A stretch of 64,000 bases of DNA, taken from NCBI RefSeq assembly GCF_014673495.1, contig NZ_CP051006.1, forward strand, positions 3,100,001 through 3,164,000. Reading direction: 5' to 3'. The position numbers and the translations under genes were made by a program. The notes beneath the pieces were generated by a model. That model did not search any database. It was not told the origin of the DNA and saw only the letters and a program-made list of their open reading frames with translations. Positions 34,378-43,680 of the stretch are shown piece by piece. Source of the stretch: Streptomyces griseofuscus. GTDB taxonomy: Bacteria > Actinomycetota > Actinomycetes > Streptomycetales > Streptomycetaceae. Positions within the stretch are counted from its first letter, which is position 1. Each line of letters begins with the position of its first letter.

Positions 34378-34388
34378 CTCAGCCGACG

Positions 34389-35612
34389 TCAGCGGCGGGC
34401 GACGCCCTCGGCTCGCGCCGCCGCGGCCACCGCCGCGGTGACCGCCGGAGCGACCCGCTCGTCGAACGGCGACGGAATCACGTAGTCCGCCGCGAGATCG
34501 TCACCGACCACGGAGGCCAGCGCCTCGGCCGCCGCGATCTTCATGCCCTCGGTGATCCGGGAGGCCCGCACCTGGAGCGCGCCCGCGAAGATCCCGGGGA
34601 AGGCCAGCACGTTGTTGATCTGGTTCGGGAAGTCCGAGCGCCCGGTGGCCACGACCGCCGCGTACTTGTGCGCGACCTCGGGGTGCACCTCGGGGTTCGG
34701 GTTGGCCATCGCGAACACGAAGGCGCCCTTGGCCATACCGGCCACGGCCTCCTCGGCGACGGTGCCGCCGGAGACGCCGATGAAGACGTCCGCGCCCTTG
34801 AGCGCGTCCGCCAGCGTGCCGCTGATGCCGGCCTTGTTGGTGAAGCCGGCCAGGTCGCGCTTGACCGGGGTCAGGTCCTCGCGGTCCGCGGAGACGACGC
34901 CCTTGCGGTCCGCCACCGCCACATCACCGATGCCGGCCTCGACCAGCATCTTGGCGATGGCGACACCGGCCGCGCCGGCGCCCGAGATCACGGCGCGCAG
35001 CTGGCCGATCTCCCGGCCGCTGAGCCGCGCCGCGTTGCGCAGCGCCGCCAGCGTCACCACGGCGGTGCCGTGCTGGTCGTCGTGGAAGACCGGGATGTCC
35101 AGGCGCTCCTGGAGGCGGCGCTCGATCTCGAAGCACCGGGGCGCCGAGATGTCCTCCAGGTTGACTCCGCCGAAGGAGGGAGCGAGACGGACGACGGTCT
35201 CCACGATCTCGTCCACATCGGTGCAGTCGAGCGCGATCGGCACCGCGTCGACGCCGCCGAACTGCTTGAACAGGATCGCCTTGCCCTCCATCACGGGGAG
35301 GGAGGCCTGGGGACCGATGTCCCCGAGTCCGAGCACCGCCGTACCGTCGGTGACGACGGCGACGACGGAGGACTTCCATGTGTAGTCGTTGACCAGCTCC
35401 GGCTGTTCCGCGATCGCGGTGCACACGCGAGCGACGCCGGGCGTGTACGCGAGGGAAAGGTCGTCCTTGTCGCGGACGGGCACGGTGGCTTGCACAGCCA
35501 TCTTGCCGCCGCGGTGCAGAGCGAACACCGGATCGAAGGAATCGAGGGGCTCGGCCCCGCCGTCCTGGTCCGTACCGATGTCGCTGCGAGGATTGACGAT
35601 CTCCGCTGCCAC
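34389..35612 (-). CDS. NAD(P)-dependent malic enzyme
   Basis: GTG 35612 follows AAGGGG and gives 407 residues, the short bacterial form. The malic domain reads [18 protein letters not shown], the metal-binding region [18 protein letters not shown] and the active segment [21 protein letters not shown]. The NAD-binding domain has [20 protein letters not shown]. The enzyme converts malate to pyruvate and CO2 with NAD(P)H formation. It lacks the phosphotransacetylase-like C-terminal domain of long MaeB. From memory, the S. coelicolor gene at this position encodes the NADP enzyme; cofactor preference is not proven by sequence. Confidence 0.94.
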   Translation of the reverse strand: MAAEIVNPRSDIGTDQDGGAEPLDSFDPVFALHRGGKMAVQATVPVRDKDDLSLAYTPGVARVCTAIAEQPELVNDYTWKSSVVAVVTDGTAVLGLGDIGPQASLPVMEGKAILFKQFGGVDAVPIALDCTDVDEIVETVVRLAPSFGGVNLEDISAPRCFEIERRLQERLDIPVFHDDQHGTAVVTLAALRNAARLSGREIGQLRAVISGAGAAGVAIAKMLVEAGIGDVAVADRKGVVSADREDLTPVKRDLAGFTNKAGISGTLADALKGADVFIGVSGGTVAEEAVAGMAKGAFVFAMANPNPEVHPEVAHKYAAVVATGRSDFPNQINNVLAFPGIFAGALQVRASRITEGMKIAAAEALASVVGDDLAADYVIPSPFDERVAPAVTAAVAAAARAEGVARR

Positions 35613-36231
35613 TTGTTCTACCCCTTAGGTATGCATGGTTTGAGGGTCGACCACTCCTGGTGAGGGGTGGGCGGGCACCGCGCAGGGCCCGATTGCGGAT
35701 ACGCACGGGTCATGCGCGACGGGCGCGCCGCACACGCGCCCTGAGCCCCGGATGAGGGGTGTAAAGAACCTTCTTACCGGACGGACGGCGCTCACGACGA
35801 GTCCAATAGGTGCAAGGTCACATCTGGGAACCAGTTCGCCACACGGACATGACATACCGCTGACGGCCGCGCTGACGGCGATGCGGGGCTCCGGGGACTC
35901 GGCGGGCCCGGACGGCTGCGGCGGGCGCACGACACGGTCGTACGACACCCACATGTCCGGTCGTCCACATGTTGGGATGTGCCGGAGGTTTTCCGGCGGT
36001 GGGACGGGATTCGCGCAGGTGGCCCGGTGCGGTATGGCACCGAGAGACCAAGGATGTACCGACCTGATGGGGTTCGGGGGTCACCCGTTATCCGATTTTG
36101 ACATATCGGCGCCCCTGGATGGCGTAGTCCGAATGGCAAGATGCCGTAAACCCGCGAGGTCGCGCCACCCAATGGTGTGTGTTCTCGTCTACCCAGCGGC
36201 AAACTCTTCGCATACGCCGGAGGAATCCACA
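35613..36231. promoter_or_regulatory. 619-base divergent intergenic region (malic enzyme / glutamate importer)
   Basis: This long non-coding stretch must hold promoters for the malic enzyme and the ABC importer. A near-palindrome GTAAAGAACCTTCTTAC lies at about 35760, and the region 36085-36150 is relatively AT-rich upstream of the importer. Codon bias is poor in all frames, so I see no gene here. Confidence 0.5.
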
Positions 36232-37188
36232 ATGACCGCACGTTCCACCCGTCGTTCGACCGCCACGCGTCCCCGGCTGGCTGCGGTCGGTGCGATCGCG
36301 GTCGCAGGCGCCCTGCTGCTCACCGGCTGCGGTGACCAGACCAAGGACAAGAACAACGACTCCGGCAATGCCTCGTCCGGTGCCCCGCTCGCCGGCAAGC
36401 TCCCGCAGTCCATCCGCGGCAAGGGCAAGATCCTGGTCGGTTCGGACATCGCGTACGCCCCGGTGGAGTTCAAGGACTCCAGCGGCAAGGCCGTCGGTCT
36501 GGACCCGGACCTCGCCGCCGCGCTGGGCAAGCAGCTCGGGGTGACCTTCGAGTTCCGCAACGGCACCTTCGACGCCCTGCTCACCGGCCTGCGCTCGGGC
36601 CGCTACGACATAGCCATGTCGGCCATGACCGACAACAAGGACCGCCAGCAGGGCATCGACCCGGACACCGGCAAGAAGGTCGGCGAGGGTGTCGACTTCG
36701 TCGACTACCTGACCGCCGGCGTCTCGATCTACACGCGCAAGGGCGACACCCAGGGCATCACCGGCTGGTCCGACCTGTGCGGCAAGAAGATCGCCGTCGA
36801 GCGCAGCACCGTCTCGGAGGACCTGGCCAAGGCCGAGGCCAAGAAGTGTCCGGCCGGCAAGAAGCTCTCCATCGAGCCGTTCGACGACGACCAGCAGTCC
36901 CAGACCCGGCTGCGCTCGGGCGGCGTGGACGCGGCCTCCTCCGACTTCCCGGTCGCGGCGTACGCGGCGAAGACCTCGGGCGGCGGCAAGGACTTCCAGA
37001 TCGTCGGCGACCAGGTCTCGGCGGCGCCGTACGGCATCGCGGTCTCCAAGGAGTCCGGCCAGCTGCGGGACGCGCTCAAGGCCGCTATGGACGCGATCAT
37101 CAAGAACGGCGAGTACCAGAAGATCCTCGAGAAGTGGGGCGCCCAGGACGGCGCCGTCAAGGAATCCGTGATCAACGGCGGCAAGTGA
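36232..37188 (+). CDS. Glutamate-type ABC transporter substrate-binding lipoprotein
   Basis: ATG 36232 follows GGAGGAA and gives 318 residues. The N-terminus is a lipoprotein signal with lipobox LLLTGC (lipidated C33). The mature part is a family 3 periplasmic binding fold: GKILVGSDIAYAPVEFKDS, AVGLDPDLAAALGKQLGV and LLTGLRSGRYDIAMSAMTDN. The protein should capture a polar amino acid, probably glutamate, outside the membrane for the permease and ATPase encoded next. Three genes in a row form a complete importer operon with only one permease, which must then homodimerise. Confidence 0.93.
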   Translation: MTARSTRRSTATRPRLAAVGAIAVAGALLLTGCGDQTKDKNNDSGNASSGAPLAGKLPQSIRGKGKILVGSDIAYAPVEFKDSSGKAVGLDPDLAAALGKQLGVTFEFRNGTFDALLTGLRSGRYDIAMSAMTDNKDRQQGIDPDTGKKVGEGVDFVDYLTAGVSIYTRKGDTQGITGWSDLCGKKIAVERSTVSEDLAKAEAKKCPAGKKLSIEPFDDDQQSQTRLRSGGVDAASSDFPVAAYAAKTSGGGKDFQIVGDQVSAAPYGIAVSKESGQLRDALKAAMDAIIKNGEYQKILEKWGAQDGAVKESVINGGK

Positions 37189-37228
37189 CCCGCGGCGTCT
37201 CCAGCGGCCACCGAGAGGCAGCACATCC

Positions 37229-38161
37229 GTGACTGACATAGAGAAGACGGCCGGGGAGCAGGGCACTCCCCCGGCCGGCCCGGAAGCCATCAGGGCCATC
37301 CCGGTGCGGCACTACGGACGCTATGTGTCCGCCGTCGTCGCCATCGCGATCCTCGTCGCGATCATCAACGCCTTCAGCCAAGGCAAGATCAACTGGCATG
37401 CGGTGCCGGAGTACTTCTTCGACCACCGGATCATGACCGGTGTCAGCAAGACGCTTCTGCTGACGGTCCTGTCGATGCTGATCGGCATCGTCGGCGGTGT
37501 CGTCCTGGCCGTCATGCGGCTCTCCAAGAACCCGGTGACCTCGTCCATCGCGTGGTTCTACATCTGGTTCTTCCGCGGCACCCCGGTCCTGGTCCAGCTG
37601 TTCCTGTGGTTCAACCTGGGCCTGGTCTTCGAGTACATCAACCTGATGCCCTTCTACAAGGACTACTGGTCGAACTTCATGACGCCGCTGCTGACGGCGC
37701 TGCTCGGCCTGGGTCTGAACGAGGCGGCGTACATGGCCGAGATCTGCCGGGCGGGTCTGCTCGCGGTGGACGAGGGCCAGACCGAGGCGGCCCAGGCGCT
37801 GGGCATGAGCCACGCCAGGACGCTGCGCCGGGTGGTCATCCCGCAGGCGATGCGGGTGATCGTGCCGCCGACCGGCAACGAGGTCATCAACATGCTGAAG
37901 ACGACCTCGCTCGTGGCGGCCGTCCAGTATCCCGAACTGTTCCGCTACGCCCAGGACATCGGCCAGAACTCCGGCGCCCCGGTGGAGATGTACTTCCTGG
38001 CCGCGGCCTGGTACCTGATCATGACCTCGGTGCTCAGCGTGGGCCAGTACTACATCGAGCGGTACTACGCCCGCGGTTCCAGCCGCAGCCTCCCGCCCAC
38101 CCCGTGGCAGAAGGTCAGGGCGCATCTGACGACCTTCTCCAGCAGGAAGGTCATGGCATGA
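37229..38161 (+). CDS. Polar amino acid ABC transporter permease
   Basis: The 310-residue protein starts at GTG 37229. About five to six membrane helices follow a soluble N-terminus of 30 residues. The HisM/GlnP signatures are clear: [31 protein letters not shown], and the EAA loop [26 protein letters not shown], which contacts the ATPase. Its last codon overlaps the ATPase start (ATGA). It is the only permease in the operon. Confidence 0.94.
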   Translation: MTDIEKTAGEQGTPPAGPEAIRAIPVRHYGRYVSAVVAIAILVAIINAFSQGKINWHAVPEYFFDHRIMTGVSKTLLLTVLSMLIGIVGGVVLAVMRLSKNPVTSSIAWFYIWFFRGTPVLVQLFLWFNLGLVFEYINLMPFYKDYWSNFMTPLLTALLGLGLNEAAYMAEICRAGLLAVDEGQTEAAQALGMSHARTLRRVVIPQAMRVIVPPTGNEVINMLKTTSLVAAVQYPELFRYAQDIGQNSGAPVEMYFLAAAWYLIMTSVLSVGQYYIERYYARGSSRSLPPTPWQKVRAHLTTFSSRKVMA

Positions 38162-38961
38162 GCGACAAGCTGAGCAAGCAGGACCCCGTGGCCGCGGGCA
38201 CCACCGCGATGGTCCGGGCGGAGGGCGTCCACAAGTCGTTCGGGCATGTGGAGGTGCTCAAGGGCATCGATCTGGAGGTGCGCCCCGGCGAGGTGTTCTG
38301 CCTCATCGGCCCCTCGGGCTCGGGCAAGTCCACCTTCCTGCGGTGCATCAACCACCTGGAGAAGATCAACGCCGGGCGGCTGTACGTCGACGGCGAGCTG
38401 GTCGGCTACCGCCAGAAGGGCGGCAAGCTGTACGAGCTCAAGGACAGCGAAGTCGCCATGAAGCGCCGGGACATCGGCATGGTCTTCCAGCGCTTCAACC
38501 TGTTCCCGCACATGACGGCGCTGGAGAACGTCATGGAGGCGCCGGTCCAGGTCAAGGGCGTGGCCAAGGCCGAGGCACGGGAGCGTGCCGGGCAGCTCCT
38601 GGAGCGGGTGGGCCTGGCCGACAAGGCGGGCAACTACCCCTCGCAGCTCTCCGGCGGCCAGCAGCAGCGGGTGGCGATCGCACGGGCGCTCGCGATGGAC
38701 CCCAAGCTGATGCTGTTCGACGAGCCGACCTCGGCCCTGGACCCGGAGCTGGTCGGCGACGTCCTGGACGTCATGCGCGACCTCGCCGAGTCCGGGATGA
38801 CGATGGTCGTCGTCACCCATGAGATGGGCTTCGCCCGCGAGGTGGGCGACAGCCTGGTGTTCATGGACGGCGGTGTCGTGGTCGAATCCGGCCATCCGCG
38901 GGACGTGCTGACGAATCCGCAGCACGAGCGGACCCAGTCGTTCCTGTCGAAGGTGCTGTGA
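38158..38961 (+). CDS. Polar amino acid ABC transporter ATP-binding protein
   Basis: ATG 38158 overlaps the permease stop, giving 267 residues. Motifs are complete: Walker [11 protein letters not shown]-loop [11 protein letters not shown], signature [16 protein letters not shown], Walker [13 protein letters not shown] and H-loop [10 protein letters not shown]. It is of the GlnQ/HisP type and powers glutamate-type uptake. A 40-base perfect hairpin follows. Confidence 0.96.
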   Translation: MSDKLSKQDPVAAGTTAMVRAEGVHKSFGHVEVLKGIDLEVRPGEVFCLIGPSGSGKSTFLRCINHLEKINAGRLYVDGELVGYRQKGGKLYELKDSEVAMKRRDIGMVFQRFNLFPHMTALENVMEAPVQVKGVAKAEARERAGQLLERVGLADKAGNYPSQLSGGQQQRVAIARALAMDPKLMLFDEPTSALDPELVGDVLDVMRDLAESGMTMVVVTHEMGFAREVGDSLVFMDGGVVVESGHPRDVLTNPQHERTQSFLSKVL

Positions 38962-38979
38962 CCGGCCGCGAGACGAACG

Positions 38980-39019
38980 CAGAGGGAAGGGGCGGTGCGT
39001 GCACCGCCCCTTCCCTCTG
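38980..39019. terminator. Bidirectional hairpin terminator after the importer operon
   Basis: A perfect 19-bp stem, CAGAGGGAAGGGGCGGTGC with its complement, closes a two-base loop between the converging importer operon and methyltransferase gene. Confidence 0.9.
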
Positions 39020-39037
39020 CCCTGCCCGTCCGAGGGC

Positions 39038-39796
39038 CTACTTCACGGCGAGGACCAGACTGTCCGACGGAGAGCACCACACGGGCCTGGCCTCGGCGAA
39101 GCCCTTCTCCCGCAGGGTTCGCGCGTGCCAGTCGGCGGAGGGCATGTCGCCGTCGGCGTGCTCGCCGTAGATCTCGAAGCGGCGGGCGGTCGGCTCGGCG
39201 AGCACCGGGTCCTTCGCCGCGACCTGCCACCACTGCGCCCAGTCCAGGGCGCCGTCCCGCTTGGCCTGATCCATACGCGCGTGCCGCTGGGCGCGCTCGG
39301 CCGCGTTGATCCGGGGCGTGCTGTCGTCGATCATGTGGTCCGCGTTCATGAACACACCGCCGTCGCGCACGAGTTCCGCGATCCGGCCATAGAGGTCCGC
39401 GAGGGGTTCGCTGTGCAGCCAGTGCAGGGCCGTCGCGGTCAGTACGGCGTCGTACGACTCGTACGGCAGCTTCGCCGCCCAGTCGGGGTCCTTGAGGTCG
39501 GCGGTCACGAAGGAGACCCGGTCATCGCCGTCGAAGGTGCCGCGCGCGATGGCGAGCAGCGCCGGGTCGAGGTCGACACCGGTGCTGGTGGCCTCGGGGA
39601 AGCGCGCCAGCACCCGGGCGGTGATGCTGCCGGTGCCGCAGGCGAGGTCGAGTACGCGGGGCGCCGTACCGACGAGGGCCTCGACCATGTCGAGCATGAT
39701 CCGGAAGCGGTCCTCGCGGTCGGGCATGTACCACTCCTGCTGCCGGTCCCAGCTGTTCTGCCAGGCCGCCCAGTCGGTTCCGGTACTCGTGGTCAT
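39038..39796 (-). CDS. Class I SAM-dependent methyltransferase
   Basis: The 252-residue protein starts at ATG 39796. Motif I is VLDLACGTGSITARVL, motif II ends in TGVDLDPALLAIAR, and a later VLTATALHWLHSEPLADLYGRIAELVRDGGVFM resembles trans-aconitate or small-molecule methyltransferases. The N-terminal SWDRQQEWYMPDREDRFRIML helix is family-typical. The substrate is unknown. The gene is divergent from the CGNR gene, 100 bases away. Confidence 0.88.
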   Translation of the reverse strand: MTTSTGTDWAAWQNSWDRQQEWYMPDREDRFRIMLDMVEALVGTAPRVLDLACGTGSITARVLARFPEATSTGVDLDPALLAIARGTFDGDDRVSFVTADLKDPDWAAKLPYESYDAVLTATALHWLHSEPLADLYGRIAELVRDGGVFMNADHMIDDSTPRINAAERAQRHARMDQAKRDGALDWAQWWQVAAKDPVLAEPTARRFEIYGEHADGDMPSADWHARTLREKGFAEARPVWCSPSDSLVLAVK

Positions 39797-39896
39797 GGAG
39801 CCCGCCTTTCCCCTCGCTCGCGTAATACCCTGGATGCACGATCGACTGTTACCCGACCGCTGGTACGACGATAGAGCGCCCCCGTAAGGACTACAA

Positions 39897-40526
39897 GTGG
39901 AACTGGCCTATTACTCGGATTACGCCGTACGACTCGTCAACACCGAGGAACCGACCCGGGGCAAGGACTGCCTGACCTCGGTCGAGGCCATCCGTGACCT
40001 CTTCGGCGTCAACGCGTCCGCGGCCCGCCGCGCCACCGACGCCGATGTCACCCGCTTCCGTTCGGTCCGGGCCCGGCTGCGCTCGGTGTTCGAGGCGGCC
40101 GACGGGGGCGACGAGACGCTGGCGGTGGACCTGCTGAACTCGCTGCTGCTGGAGTTCCCGGTCAGCCCCCAGATCTCCGGCCACGACCACCGGGACGAGG
40201 ACGACCGTCCGCTGTGGCACATGCATCTGGCCGACCACCCCTCCAACGCCACCGCGGGCTACGCGGCGATCGCGGCGATGGGTCTCGCCTTCCACCTCAC
40301 CGAGTACGGCGTGGACCGGCTCGGCCTGTGCCAGGCGGCCCCCTGCCGCAACGCCTACCTGGACACCTCGACCAACCGCTCCCGGCGCTACTGCTCCGAC
40401 CGCTGCGCCACCCGCGCGAACGTGGCCGCCTACCGGGCCCGCAAGCGCCTGGAGGCCGACCGGTCGCCGAGCAGCGGCCGCACCGCCGATACGGCCCAGC
40501 CCAGTACGGCCAGCGGCGAACGCTGA
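39897..40526 (+). CDS. CGNR zinc-finger / ABATE-domain protein
   Basis: GTG 39897 follows GTAAGGA; the product has 209 residues. The N-terminal ABATE-like helical domain begins LAYYSDYAVRLVNTEEP. The C-terminal CGNR zinc finger shows CQAAPCRNAYLDTSTNRSRRYCSDRCATRANVAAYRARK, with four cysteines for one zinc and the basic helix expected for DNA binding. The family is presumed regulatory. Its final 97 coding bases overlap, tail to tail, with sodX on the other strand; the tail is low-complexity. Confidence 0.88.
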   Translation: MELAYYSDYAVRLVNTEEPTRGKDCLTSVEAIRDLFGVNASAARRATDADVTRFRSVRARLRSVFEAADGGDETLAVDLLNSLLLEFPVSPQISGHDHRDEDDRPLWHMHLADHPSNATAGYAAIAAMGLAFHLTEYGVDRLGLCQAAPCRNAYLDTSTNRSRRYCSDRCATRANVAAYRARKRLEADRSPSSGRTADTAQPSTASGER

Positions 40527-40894
40527 CCGGCCCTGAACGGCCGCACCCGCAGCCAGGCCCGCCCCAGCACCAGCTCCTGCGGCACCACCCCGTAGTCAGT
40601 GCTGTCGCCACCCGCGTACGGGTTGTCCCCGAGCACCCACCAGCCGCCCTCGCGCCGCTCCACGGCCCGCTTGACCACCAGCAGGTCCTGCTGGAACGGA
40701 TGCCGCAGGACGACGATGTCACCGGGCCTGACCGTGCCGCCGTACCGCACCAGCAGCTGATCGCCGTGCTGGAGCGTGGGCACCATGGACGGCCCCGTCA
40801 CCTCGGCCAGCCCGAACGGCGCGGGCGGCCTCCCCCGCTCGCTCTCCTGCGACAGCTCCGGCATTCCCGGCACCTCCCCGGTCCGATCCTCCAC
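40430..40894 (-). CDS. sodX: Nickel superoxide dismutase maturation protease (S26 family)
   Basis: From GTG 40894 the protein has 154 residues (ATG 40864 is an alternative). It is a signal-peptidase-like S26 enzyme: GPSMVPTLQHGDQLLV holds nucleophile S36, and VVKRAVER holds general base K75; GDNPYAGGDSTDYG is box E. It lies divergent from sodN, the standard arrangement for the protease that removes the NiSOD leader and exposes His1 for nickel binding. A short C-terminal hydrophobic stretch (about 128-143) may associate with the membrane. The C-terminal coding bases overlap the CGNR gene. Confidence 0.93.
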   Translation of the reverse strand: MEDRTGEVPGMPELSQESERGRPPAPFGLAEVTGPSMVPTLQHGDQLLVRYGGTVRPGDIVVLRHPFQQDLLVVKRAVERREGGWWVLGDNPYAGGDSTDYGVVPQELVLGRAWLRVRPFRAGQRSPLAVLGWAVSAVRPLLGDRSASRRLRAR

Positions 40895-41010
40895 CAGTTC
40901 TCAGTCTGACCCCGGACTTTTGTCCTAAGCCCTAGGGGGCACTCGGGAAAACCGGTCCCTCAGGGAGTAATGTCGCACCTGAGAAGACGATCACGAGGAA
41001 GGAATGCTCC

Positions 41011-41406
41011 ATGCTTTCCCGCCTGTTTGCCCCCAAGGTCAAGGTCAGCGCCCACTGCGACCTGCCCTGCGGCGTGTACGACCCGGCCCAGGCCCGCATC
41101 GAGGCGGAGTCGGTCAAGGCCGTCCAGGACAAGATGGCCGGCAACGACGACCCCCACTTCCAGGCCCGCGCCACCATCATCAAGGAGCAGCGCGCGGAGC
41201 TCGCGAAGCACCACGTCTCCGTCCTCTGGAGCGACTACTTCAAGGCCCCGCACTTCGAGAAGTACCCCGAGCTGCACCAGCTGGTCAACGACACCCTGAA
41301 GGCCCTCTCGGCCGCCAAGGCGTCCACCGACCCGGCGACGGGCCAGAAGGCGCTCGACTACATCGCCCAGATCGACAAGATCTTCTGGGAGACGAAGAAG
41401 GCCTGA
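41011..41406 (+). CDS. sodN: Nickel-containing superoxide dismutase
   Basis: ATG 41011 lies behind AGGAAGGAA. Of 131 residues the first 14 (MLSRLFAPKVKVSA) form the leader. The mature enzyme starts at the nickel hook HCDLPCGVYDP, with His1, Cys2 and Cys6, giving exactly 117 residues as in known NiSOD. It dismutates superoxide in the cytoplasm as a hexamer. Maturation needs the adjacent protease. In S. coelicolor sodN is nickel-induced and reciprocal to the iron enzyme; no Nur site was identified here. A 13-bp-stem terminator follows. Confidence 0.98.
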   Translation: MLSRLFAPKVKVSAHCDLPCGVYDPAQARIEAESVKAVQDKMAGNDDPHFQARATIIKEQRAELAKHHVSVLWSDYFKAPHFEKYPELHQLVNDTLKALSAAKASTDPATGQKALDYIAQIDKIFWETKKA

Positions 41407-41421
41407 CCTTCTCTCCCGCCG

Positions 41422-41460
41422 CAAGGGGGCCCCGTCGGCATGTCCGGCGGGGCCCCCTTG
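41422..41460 (+). terminator. Terminator after sodN
   Basis: A perfect 13-bp stem (CAAGGGGGCCCCG with its complement at 41448-41460) closes a 13-base loop 16 bases after the sodN stop. Confidence 0.85.
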
Positions 41461-41479
41461 TACATGGGCGGCACCACGG

Positions 41480-42150
41480 CCCGTGCGCTTCACGGATACC
41501 TCGCGGGAGGGCCGGGGGTCGCGCCCGGCAAGGTCACTCGGTATGTCCTCGGCCAGCGTCTCGGCCGCCGCGGCCGGGGCGTCGATCGCGAGATGCGCCT
41601 CAGCAACCGGCGCCGCAGCGCGGGTCCGGACCAGCCCGCGGGCAGCGCGCCGGGCTCCGCCGACCAGCCCTCGATCATCAACGCGGCTTCGGACAGGCGT
41701 AGTGGCGCGCGTGCAGCCTGCGGCGCAGCCGGGCATGGTGGCGCGGGTCGGCCGCCAGCAGTTCGGCACTGGCGCGGGCCACCGCTCGGGCCCGTGCGCC
41801 GAACGCCTCGCGCACACGGCGCAGGGTGCGGCGCGGATTGGTGCGCAGCACGGTCAACGACAGCAGCAGCACCCAGTCCGTCGCGACACCGACCGCCGAC
41901 AGCAGGGCGGGCAGCATGTACGGCTTCGCGCCGAGGAACGCGGCGAAGAAGTAGCCCAGCCGTAGAAGAAGAAGGCCATGCCGAAGCGGCGCACGAAGAC
42001 CGCCATGAACATCACGGCGACGAAGCCGCACAGCATCAGATCCGTACGGCCGGCCACCGCGACGCCCGCGAGCATCCCGATGCCGACGGCCGGCGGGAAG
42101 AAGACGGCGGTGCGCACCTTCGTCCAGACACCGGTGCCGGACAGGGCCAT
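41480..42150 (-). pseudogene. Decayed FUSC-family transporter remnant
   Basis: Reading from ATG 42150, hydrophobic segments typical of FUSC transporters appear (VRTAVFFPPAVGIGMLAG, LCGFVAVMFMAVFVRR, AFFFYGW). The frame then shifts near 41955, continues as YFFAAFLGAKPYMLPALLSA and LLLSLTVLRTNPRRTLRR, shifts again near 41690 into LSEAALMIEGWSAEP, and a third time near 41600 into EAHLAIDAPAAAAETLAED. Each segment matches the family order, but three frame changes in under 700 bases and loss of the second membrane half mark a pseudogene. It was probably controlled by the divergent MarR-type gene. Confidence 0.75.
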
Positions 42151-42254
42151 GCGCAGCCGGTTCAGCCCGGGGTCCGAACCGACCACCCTGTCCCGCTATT
42201 CCGCGCAGCGCGGCCACTTCTCGGTCCACCCGTGTCCACTCCCCCCAGTGATCC

Positions 42255-42809
42255 ATGCGCAACTTCGAGCTGCTGCACCGGCGTACCGTTGTCCACGACC
42301 GTCTCGACCGGGCGCAGTATCTGCTGCTGCGCCCCTTCAGCGACGGCGGCCCGATGACCATCACCACCCTTGCCTGCACCCTCGGCCTCGACCCCGCCAC
42401 CGCGGGCCGGCAGGTCTCCGCGCTCACCGCCGCCAGCCTGGTCGAGAGCACCGCCGACCTCGCCGACCGGCGCCGCCGGGTGGTCACGCCGCCCGCGGAC
42501 GGGCTGCGCGAGATGCGGGTCGTACGGGACCGGCGCACCGAGAGCCACGCCGAACTGCTGGGCGACTGGGGCCCGGAGGAGCTGCGGGCGCTGGGCACCA
42601 TGCTGGACCGGTACAACCGGGCGGTCACCTCGCGCTACCTCCTCACGCCCCCGCAGAGGCAGCCACAAATGCCTCCACAGGGACGGCGACCCGCGCAAGA
42701 ACGGCGGATCCCACCGAGACCCCGGCCGCCCCGAGTCACCGACGGCGTCCCTCACCGCAGCCCTCACGGCGGCTCCCTCACGGCCGGAGCCCCGTCACGA
42801 TCCGGTTGA
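42255..42809 (+). CDS. MarR-family regulator, possibly with frameshifted tail
   Basis: The frame starts at ATG 42255 (in-frame TGA two codons upstream) and gives up to 184 residues. The winged helix is recognisable: LDRAQYLLLRPFSDGGPMTITTLACTLGLDPATAGRQVSALTAASLVESTADLADRRRRVVTPP. After residue 130 the sequence becomes an unlikely Pro/Arg-rich string, suggesting a frameshift or a shorter natural end. It is divergent from the FUSC pseudogene, so it may be an orphan regulator. It overlaps the next MarR gene tail to tail by 32 bases. Confidence 0.65.
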   Translation: MRNFELLHRRTVVHDRLDRAQYLLLRPFSDGGPMTITTLACTLGLDPATAGRQVSALTAASLVESTADLADRRRRVVTPPADGLREMRVVRDRRTESHAELLGDWGPEELRALGTMLDRYNRAVTSRYLLTPPQRQPQMPPQGRRPAQERRIPPRPRPPRVTDGVPHRSPHGGSLTAGAPSRSG

Positions 42810-43248
42810 TCACCGCCGCCGTCTCCAGTTCCTCCAGCGAGAACTCCCCCAGCGCCTCGCCGAGCCACCGCTTCCCCGTGGCCTCGGCGCGTGCGACCGC
42901 CTCCCGGCCCTCCCCGGTGGCCCGCGCCCGGCGCGCCCGCTGGTCCCCCGGCTCCCGGGTGGTGGCGACCAGGCCGCCGTCCTCCAGCCGGCGCACCTCG
43001 CGGGTGACATGCGGGGCGTTCACCATCAGGGCCTCGGCGAGCTCGCCCACCCGCAGGGGTTCCGGCGACGCCGCAAGCACCCTCAGCACCGCGAGGGACG
43101 CCCGGTCCACCGAGACCCCGGCCTCCCGGCGCAGCCTGCTGTGCGCGCGGTTGCCGGTCATGGTGTACGCGAGCGCCGAGAGCGCGGTGTAGAGGCCGTC
43201 CAGGGCCGCCCGCCCCTCGGGCTCCATGGGGTCCACCCGTCGGTCCAT
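42778..43248 (-). CDS. MarR-family transcriptional regulator
   Basis: From ATG 43248 the protein has 156 residues (MEPEGRAAL at 43227 is an alternative). The DNA-binding domain reads VDRASLAVLRVLAASPEPLRVGELAEALMVNAPHVTREVRRLEDGGLVATTREPGDQRARRARAT, a complete winged helix. The C-terminal helix LEELETAAVINRIVTGL supports dimerisation. Targets are unknown. Confidence 0.88.
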   Translation of the reverse strand: MDRRVDPMEPEGRAALDGLYTALSALAYTMTGNRAHSRLRREAGVSVDRASLAVLRVLAASPEPLRVGELAEALMVNAPHVTREVRRLEDGGLVATTREPGDQRARRARATGEGREAVARAEATGKRWLGEALGEFSLEELETAAVINRIVTGLRP

Positions 43249-43436
43249 CCACCGATCATGTCGTACGGTCCCAGCCCCCGGCGGAGGCCGCGGCCGGCAG
43301 CTCGTAGGCGTGTGGGGGCTGTCCTGCCAGAGCCGGATGGCCACCTCCGGCTTCACGGTGAGCACGCCGAGCACCTTCTCCTCGGCCGTACCCGCCTCCG
43401 CACCGGAGGGAATTCTGTGAATTCCGCTGATTCCGC

Positions 43437-43664
43437 TCAGTGCAGCCGGGGCACGATCAGGTAGATGCCGTAGCCCACCACCACGGCGCAGGCCAGGAAG
43501 CACAGTCCCGCCTGGGCGCGGGCCAGGGTGGTGGCGGGGCCCGTGCGGCGGTCGGCGGCGCGGGAGAGGCCGAGTACACCGAGGGTGAAGACGACGACCA
43601 CGGCGACGGTGACGCCGAGGCTGACCGCGGCGACCCGGGCGAGGGCGGACCAGTCGATGTGCAT
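43437..43664 (-). CDS. Small two-helix membrane protein downstream of the Pit transporter
   Basis: The 75-residue product has two hydrophobic helices (about 7-32 and 48-70) joined by a basic loop (RAADRRTGPATTLARAQ). It starts 17 bases after the phosphate transporter stop on the same strand, so it is probably co-transcribed. I recall such small proteins next to Pit genes in Streptomyces, but no function is known. Confidence 0.75.
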   Translation of the reverse strand: MHIDWSALARVAAVSLGVTVAVVVVFTLGVLGLSRAADRRTGPATTLARAQAGLCFLACAVVVGYGIYLIVPRLH

Positions 43665-43680
43665 GGCGGACTCCCGGGAT

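Noticed and set aside
34124..34388. A gene between the oxidoreductase and malic enzyme genes
   Set aside because: Codon bias is poor in all frames; only the malic enzyme terminator is recognisable.
40895..41010. Nur operator in the sodN/sodX gap
   Set aside because: Expected from nickel control, but no symmetric TTGCA-type repeat of good quality was found.
43249..43436. Possible small gene or remnant between the second MarR gene and the small membrane protein (EEKVLGVLTVKPEVAIRLW on the minus strand)
   Set aside because: The segment looks protein-like, but it has no convincing start and runs in frame into the MarR gene; it may be a fragment, not a supportable gene.
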